A stretch of DNA of 63,168 bases from Nemertoderma westbladi (Eukaryota > Xenacoelomorpha > Nemertodermatida > Nemertodermatidae). The first letter of the stretch is position 1. Every line of letters begins with the position of its first letter. A model generated the notes under the pieces. That model worked only from the letters and a program-made list of their open reading frames with translations, made no database searches and was not told the DNA's origin. Positions 58,156 to 63,168 of this stretch are shown here, piece after piece. Location of the stretch: positions 1 to 63,168 of the forward strand of contig JAUCBJ010001200.1 of NCBI GenBank assembly GCA_032718475.1. The letters run 5' to 3'. A program made the translations under genes and the position numbers.

Positions 58156-58276
58156 TAGAGATTCTTAGTGCAATAGCTCAGATACTTGCGCTACGGAGAC
58201 TTATTGGGGGAATTAAGTCAAGGAATCTCCCTGCAGTCCTGACATTTGTGGACTTAATTAAGGATTCGACTCCATC
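58156..58276 (+). pseudogene. LINE reverse-transcriptase scrap between the 3-kb repeats
   Basis: One frame (58161-58260) reads ILALRRLIGGIKSRNLPAV followed by LTFVDL, which is the RT segment just before the first catalytic Asp. It then degrades at TTAATTAAGGATTCGACTCC, which still resembles the codons of the K-A-F-D-S motif after small indels. The remainder of the LINE is absent. It marks either the original target of a repeat insertion or the junction of a duplication. Confidence 0.65.
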
Positions 58277-58874
58277 CGAGAGAAAGCCGCCCCAATATTA
58301 GATTATTACAACAACATATCCATTGGGTAAGAAAGTGGAGGAGAGCCAGCCCGTCTCTTAATTTTTTACTTTATATTACGCGATCAATTTTCACTCATCT
58401 CGTCATGAACCCAACATGTAGGTAACCTTTTGTTAAATTTGTTGGCTATGCGTTTGCGGCTGTTTGGGCGGGGTGTGGTAGGCCTACACTTTTCACACTT
58501 AAATATTTTGGTTGTGAAATGTTACAGGGCACAGCGATCTGAGATATTTCATATATATTTTATTATGAGAGGAAGAAGAACATACAACGTTATTTACTAT
58601 GTAACAAAATAATTGTTTTCGGGTTTAACTTGGAAGCCTCCCCAAATAGTTGATATACAATTATATTTAAAATTATTTCCATGGTCATGGTCATTCACCC
58701 GTCTTTAGTTAGAAATTTGTTTGCATGAAAGACAGTTTAGTTTAGTTTTTACTGATTTATTATCTCTTATCTGACTGGGGTAATAATAAAGGATAGGATA
58801 AATGGAAGCAAAGTGTGACAGTAACAAATATTTCCCCGTCACCCTAGCATGTCTTAAGTATATGATATATCAAA

Positions 58875-58923
58875 GGGGGAAGTTTGGATTCACTGCATAA
58901 ATGCAGTTCACCAAACTTCCCCC
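58875..58923. other. Conserved hairpin, copy 2
   Basis: Stem and loop identical to copy 1 (13-bp GGGGGAAGTTTGG stem, loop palindrome CTGCATAAATGCAG). Confidence 0.85.
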
Positions 58924-59775
58924 GAATGCACACTGTAACTTCCCCCTTCCCCCAAATATCCACTGTTGAATTAATTTGAAGCGATATATATAATAGTACA
59001 AAATTGTGCGAGTTTTTAATTGTGTAGTCCATTTGTTATTTGATCTCTATTTATTGTTTAAAGTGCATTTAATATCACACTGGTTTTTTAGAATATTACA
59101 ACCTTATGTTTTATTTATTAACCCAATCGAAGCCTCATAAGGGCCGGTTATTTGTACGCATATCCCCTAATGCGCTCAGTAAGGTTCAAACAACATATTA
59201 ATATGAAAATAAAGTATCTGCAAAGAAAATAACCCAATACTATATAATTTGACCTTATTAAAAAATTTGCACTTTTGCACACTTATTTGTACAAATGCAC
59301 TTTAGCAGATCGTAATGGTGGCTCTTATTTAACAAACTTATGTTTATCCTCTACCGATCTACGATGGTGTATGATCAAGTGTCAGTCGCTAAAAGTGTCA
59401 AAAATCCAATTTAATAAATCTGGATTTGCGATTTTGGACAATATTCATGGACATTTTAAGTCGCTTTATAGACATAAAAAGTTAAACAAATGTTACGATT
59501 ATAGTTAGAAATCATTCCAAACTACATTTTAATCCAAAAAATAACATTCTACGATGAATAGAACTGGAAATAATAGTGTTTGAAATATCGAAAAAATGTT
59601 CACTATTTAAGTGCATTTTGCACTAAGTGCACATAAGTCTTTTCCCAAGTTTTATCCTATTTCACACACTACAATCTATCCTCTATTCAATGAAAAAAGT
59701 TTCAGATCAAACGGCCCAGTAGAACCGAAGTTATTTATGTTTAAAAATAGTCACTCGAAAATTTCAAATTCTCTT

Positions 59776-59848
59776 GGTCACATAGTCTAGTGGTTATCAA
59801 TCACGTTAATGAAACCTAAGTTCGCGGGTTCGAAACCCAATATTGACC
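59776..59848 (+). other. tRNA-like sequence, copy 2 (73 nt)
   Basis: As copy 1 but with a better T arm: GGGTTCGAAACCC pairs its three-base stem. Acceptor GGTCA/TGACC is preserved. The anticodon arm is still poor. Confidence 0.6.
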
Positions 59849-61300
59849 TGACCATTCTTAATTTTTTTGCAAAAAAAATATTTTTATTTTTTCACTAAAA
59901 TCGCTCTAACTTCGGTTCTGGTGGTCCAAATTCAATAAAATTGGTATATTCTTTGCCGTAATTTCTTTCTTAATCTTTTGAGAAGGGGTTATTTTTGGCC
60001 CCAAAAAAATTAAAAAAAAGGGCCGAAATAACGCGATATTTTTCGACCCTTAAAATTCGTAATTTTAATTATATATGTTAAGATAAAAGATAGCGGAGTT
60101 AATTTGATACTTTTTACAGGTACTTTTGGCGCAATACGCTAAATTATAATGGAATAGCGATTTGTTAAAAAAAAAAATTTTTTCGTCCCTTTTTATAAAT
60201 ATTATATTTCACACGATCGTCTGCCGCTCCAGTTTTATAATACCTCCGGCGCTGTGATTAACGCTGTTAGATAGATAATTTAACGCACTATAAGTCTGTG
60301 TAAACAAATCTCCCGTAAGTTAAGTAGTTTTCGAGCTAGACGATTTCCCGCGAAGCAAGTTTGAAGCGCGAAATTATAATTTTGGCCCTCATTTTTTTAA
60401 TATCATCCTTGGAGCAAAACCGATAGCATATTTGAATTCCCCGTATGGATATTGACTGTATAGAATGTACCTTAACCAACTAAAGTTAAAAATAAAAAAT
60501 TATTCTATAAAAACTACTTTACAAATTCTGGCCCTTTTTGGCCCCTATTGCCGACATATTTTTTGTACCCCCATTCGATAGGAACGTAGCCCCAATGGTC
60601 TTCTACGAGTTTCATAAAAGAATTAGTGGATTCCTACCCGCGTTGTCGAATTAAACATTTCGGAAATAAGTTTTCCAAAAAAGACGGACAAAAACGTACA
60701 AATTTACAGCCCCTTTTTCCACCCGAAATTTTAATAAATATCTTACCCCCATTCGATACGAAGGTAGTACCACTCTTCCCCTTTCCAACCGCGTTACTTT
60801 CGTCCCCGTACGATTAATATTAGCCGAGTTATAGCGGATCCCGCAAAGTCATTTTGTCCGTTTTTTCAACTTTGACGGACATTTTCGGAAAAAAAGGCGT
60901 GGTAATCTTTTTTGAAAAAAAAAACGAATTCACTAATTAATCCCTTCTATCGTATCCCGGCGTCGGCTAAGCAATAACCTAGGGTTTTTTCGAGCCACTG
61001 TAGAGCGCCTTTCAAAAAATTTTTAAAATTGTCGAAAAAATGACGGTTTTTTGTCCGCCGTGTCCGTCGAAGGGTTAGATTTAATAATGTTAGAGTTGCT
61101 AATATCTTAGAATTCCGAGCCGCTCCCCTGGTGAGAAAATAAAAAAATTTGGTCAGTTCCTTCATCGAAAAGTCCCCCAGAATCCCAAGTTAACCTATAT
61201 AGTTAGCGATGGCCTGCGGCTTTAGGAGCGGCCGCGGTATTCACCTCCCTCATAGCGGCCGCGGCGGTGTTGCGTCAAATGGAGAAATATTTATCCCACC

Positions 61301-61869
61301 AAGGTGGACCCAAAATGAAGTTATACTTAAAGAACAACCACGAGGTAAAGGGAAAAGAGTGGAGGGGGGGGGGGGGGGGGATGCGTCGAATGGCACAAGG
61401 GGAGACGAACTGGACTCGTTAATTTTATATTACTCGAAATTTTATGTAATATATTTTCGCTCCCAGTGTACACTTGTTATATATACCGGTAACCCATTAA
61501 TATTAATATATACTACTCAGTCGTTTGTACATAATACGAAGCCTGTAAGTTATAGTCACCGAAACATTTCAGCTCAGAAATTATAATATATGAATCAAGG
61601 ATGTCTCTCTTATGATCTTCATAGAATAGATATGGTTATTGATACTGTTACATTGTGATAATGGATTCTAGGTTACTTTCACTGGTAAATCCGTATAAAT
61701 GTTGAAGTAATAAAATTTAATTACAGAACCATAGTTCGAAGATCAGCATTATTCATACCACTCATAGCTTAGAAATTTTACAGGATAATATTGTTAATCT
61801 GACTTAAGTTGTTTAGGTTGAACAAAGTCTACATAGTAAACAACAGTTCCTCCAAAGAATGTGCCTTTG
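61301..61869. other. Spacer between 3-kb repeat copies 2 and 3
   Basis: No gene seen. A G-run of about 18 lies at about 61363-61380 and AT-rich sequence follows. Confidence 0.5.
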
Positions 61870-61886
61870 GTATATTATATTAAGAA

Positions 61887-61934
61887 GGGGGAAGTTAGAA
61901 TCACTGCATAAATGCAGTTCATCTAACTTCCCCC
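61887..61934. other. Conserved hairpin, copy 3, with compensatory stem changes
   Basis: Stem GGGGGAAGTTAGA / TCTAACTTCCCCC is again perfect over 13 bp, although two base pairs differ from copies 1 and 2 (stem positions 11 and 13 changed on both sides). Loop palindrome CTGCATAAATGCAG is unchanged. Confidence 0.85.
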
Positions 61935-62756
61935 AAATATCCACTGTTGAATAAAATTGAAGCGATAAGTCCGTAAAGGTGCGAGTTTTTTAATAAATTG
62001 TGTGGTCCATTTGTTATCTGATCTCTATTTATTGTTTAAAATTCATTTAAGATCACACTGTTTTTTTAGAATATTACAACCTTATGTTTTATTAATTTAC
62101 CCAATCGAACCCTTATAAGGACCGGTTATTTGTACACATGTCCCTAATGCGCTCAGTAAGGTCCAAACAACATATTAATATGAAAATAAACGATCTGCAA
62201 CGAAAAGAACCCAATAATACACAATTTGACCTTTTTATAAAAAACTTGCACATTTGCACACATATTTGCACAAGAGCACTTTAGCGGATCCTAAAGGTGG
62301 TTCCTATTTAACACACTTATGTCTACCCTCTACCGATCTACGATGGTGCATGATCAAGTGTCAGTCGCTAAAAGTGTAAAAAATCCAATTTAATAAATCA
62401 CGACATTTGCGATTTTGGACCATATTCATGGACATTTTAAGTCACTTTATAGACATAAAAAGATAAACAAATGTTAAGATTATAGTTAGAAATCACTGCA
62501 AACTACATTTTAACCCAAAAACTAACATTCTAGGATGTATAGAACTTGAAATAATACTGTTTGAATTATCGAAAAAATGTGCACTATTTAAGTGCATTTT
62601 GCACTAAGTGCACTTGTGTCCTTTCCCAAGTTGTATCCTATTTCACACACTACAATCTATCCTCTATCCAATGAAAAAAGTTTCAGATCAAACGGCCCAG
62701 TAGAACCGAAGTTATTGATGTTTTAAAATAGTCACTCGAAAATTTCAAATTCTCTT

Positions 62757-62828
62757 GGTCACATAGTCTAGTGGTAATCAATCACGTTAATGAAACCTAA
62801 GTTCGCGGGTACGAAATCCAATATGACC
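62757..62828 (+). other. tRNA-like sequence, copy 3 (72 nt)
   Basis: Same fold elements (GGTCA...TGACC ends, A box TAGTCTAGTGG), but the B box has one change (GGTACGAAATC) and the 3' side is one base shorter. Confidence 0.55.
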
Positions 62829-63168
62829 ATTCTTAATTTTTTGTAAAAAAATTTTTTTTTATATTTTCACTAAAATCGCTCTAACTTCGGTTCTGGTGGT
62901 CCAAATTCAATAAAATTTGTATATTCTTTGCCGTAATTTTTTTTTCTATCTTTTGAGAGGGGGTCATTTTTGGCCCCAAAAAAAATGAAAAAAAGGGCCA
63001 AAATTACGCGATATTTTTCGGCCCTTAAAATTTATGATTTTAATTATAAATGTTAAGAAAAAAGATAGCGGAGGTAATTTTCTACATTTTAAATGTACTT
63101 TTGGAGCAATACACTAAATTATAATGGAGTAGCGATTTATTAAAAATAAAATTTTTTTTGCCCCTTTT

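Larger units (their letters stand above)
58277..61300. repeat. 3-kb direct repeat, copy 2
   Basis: Nearly identical to copy 1, offset 3152 bp at its left end. Differences are scattered point changes (for example GATCGCCTG/GATCGTCTG) and indels in homopolymers. Beyond ATCCCACC the flanks differ from copy 1. Confidence 0.93.
61870..63168. repeat. 3-kb repeat family, diverged copy 3, cut by the window end
   Basis: Aligns with copy 1 from about 55715 onward and continues to the window edge at the position of about 57060. It is clearly more diverged than copies 1 and 2 are from each other. The left 600 bp of the repeat are missing. Confidence 0.88.

Overview
The window is nuclear DNA from an animal, probably an invertebrate. 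The evidence is spliced coding exons, several non-LTR (LINE) retrotransposon families, tRNA-derived repeats, inverted-repeat transposons and long satellite arrays. No bacterial-type operons or CRISPR arrays are seen. The phylum cannot be fixed from the sequence alone.

Layout. Positions 1-22300 are a satellite built from two related monomers, 45 bp and 41 bp, arranged in alternating blocks. A 2.16 kb 5'-truncated LINE (10769-12928) interrupts it. Positions 22309-35108 are an unrelated 42-bp satellite, interrupted by a nearly full-length CR1-like LINE on the minus strand (30424-34737). The second array ends against a tRNA-derived SINE (35109-35256).

From 36227 onward there are three plus-strand exons, all phase 0 at both ends, of a whirlin (WHRN) orthologue. 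They are the end of the second harmonin-homology domain (36227-36418), an acidic linker (45055-45393) and the first half of the C-terminal PDZ domain (46780-46914). The earlier whirlin domains (PDZ1, PDZ2, start of HHD2) are not visible to the left. I therefore infer that both satellite arrays lie in an intron of more than 36 kb, or in 5' flanking DNA, on the sense strand of this gene. The rest of the PDZ domain is not found to the right, so the next intron is more than 16 kb.

The intron between the first two exons is filled by an RTE-like LINE cluster (36992-43665). It consists of a plus-strand truncated copy, a tail-to-tail minus-strand copy, and a third truncated copy nested inside the second with a 9-bp target duplication. 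The intron before the PDZ exon holds an 889-bp, almost perfectly palindromic element. The large 3' intron holds an unidentified antisense gene-like ORF (47409-48155), a 39-bp minisatellite, a LINE endonuclease fragment, a MITE, a foldback element with a GC-rich open segment, a tandem leader-like module, a candidate minus-strand exon, and three copies of a roughly 3-kb repeat (55125-58155, 58277-61300, about 61870 to the end). Each 3-kb copy carries a hairpin whose stem is kept by paired changes, and a tRNA-like sequence.

Most long ORFs here are satellite artefacts: monomer lengths of 45 and 42 bp are multiples of three and lack stops. The best-supported host gene content is whirlin, with one possible nested antisense gene.
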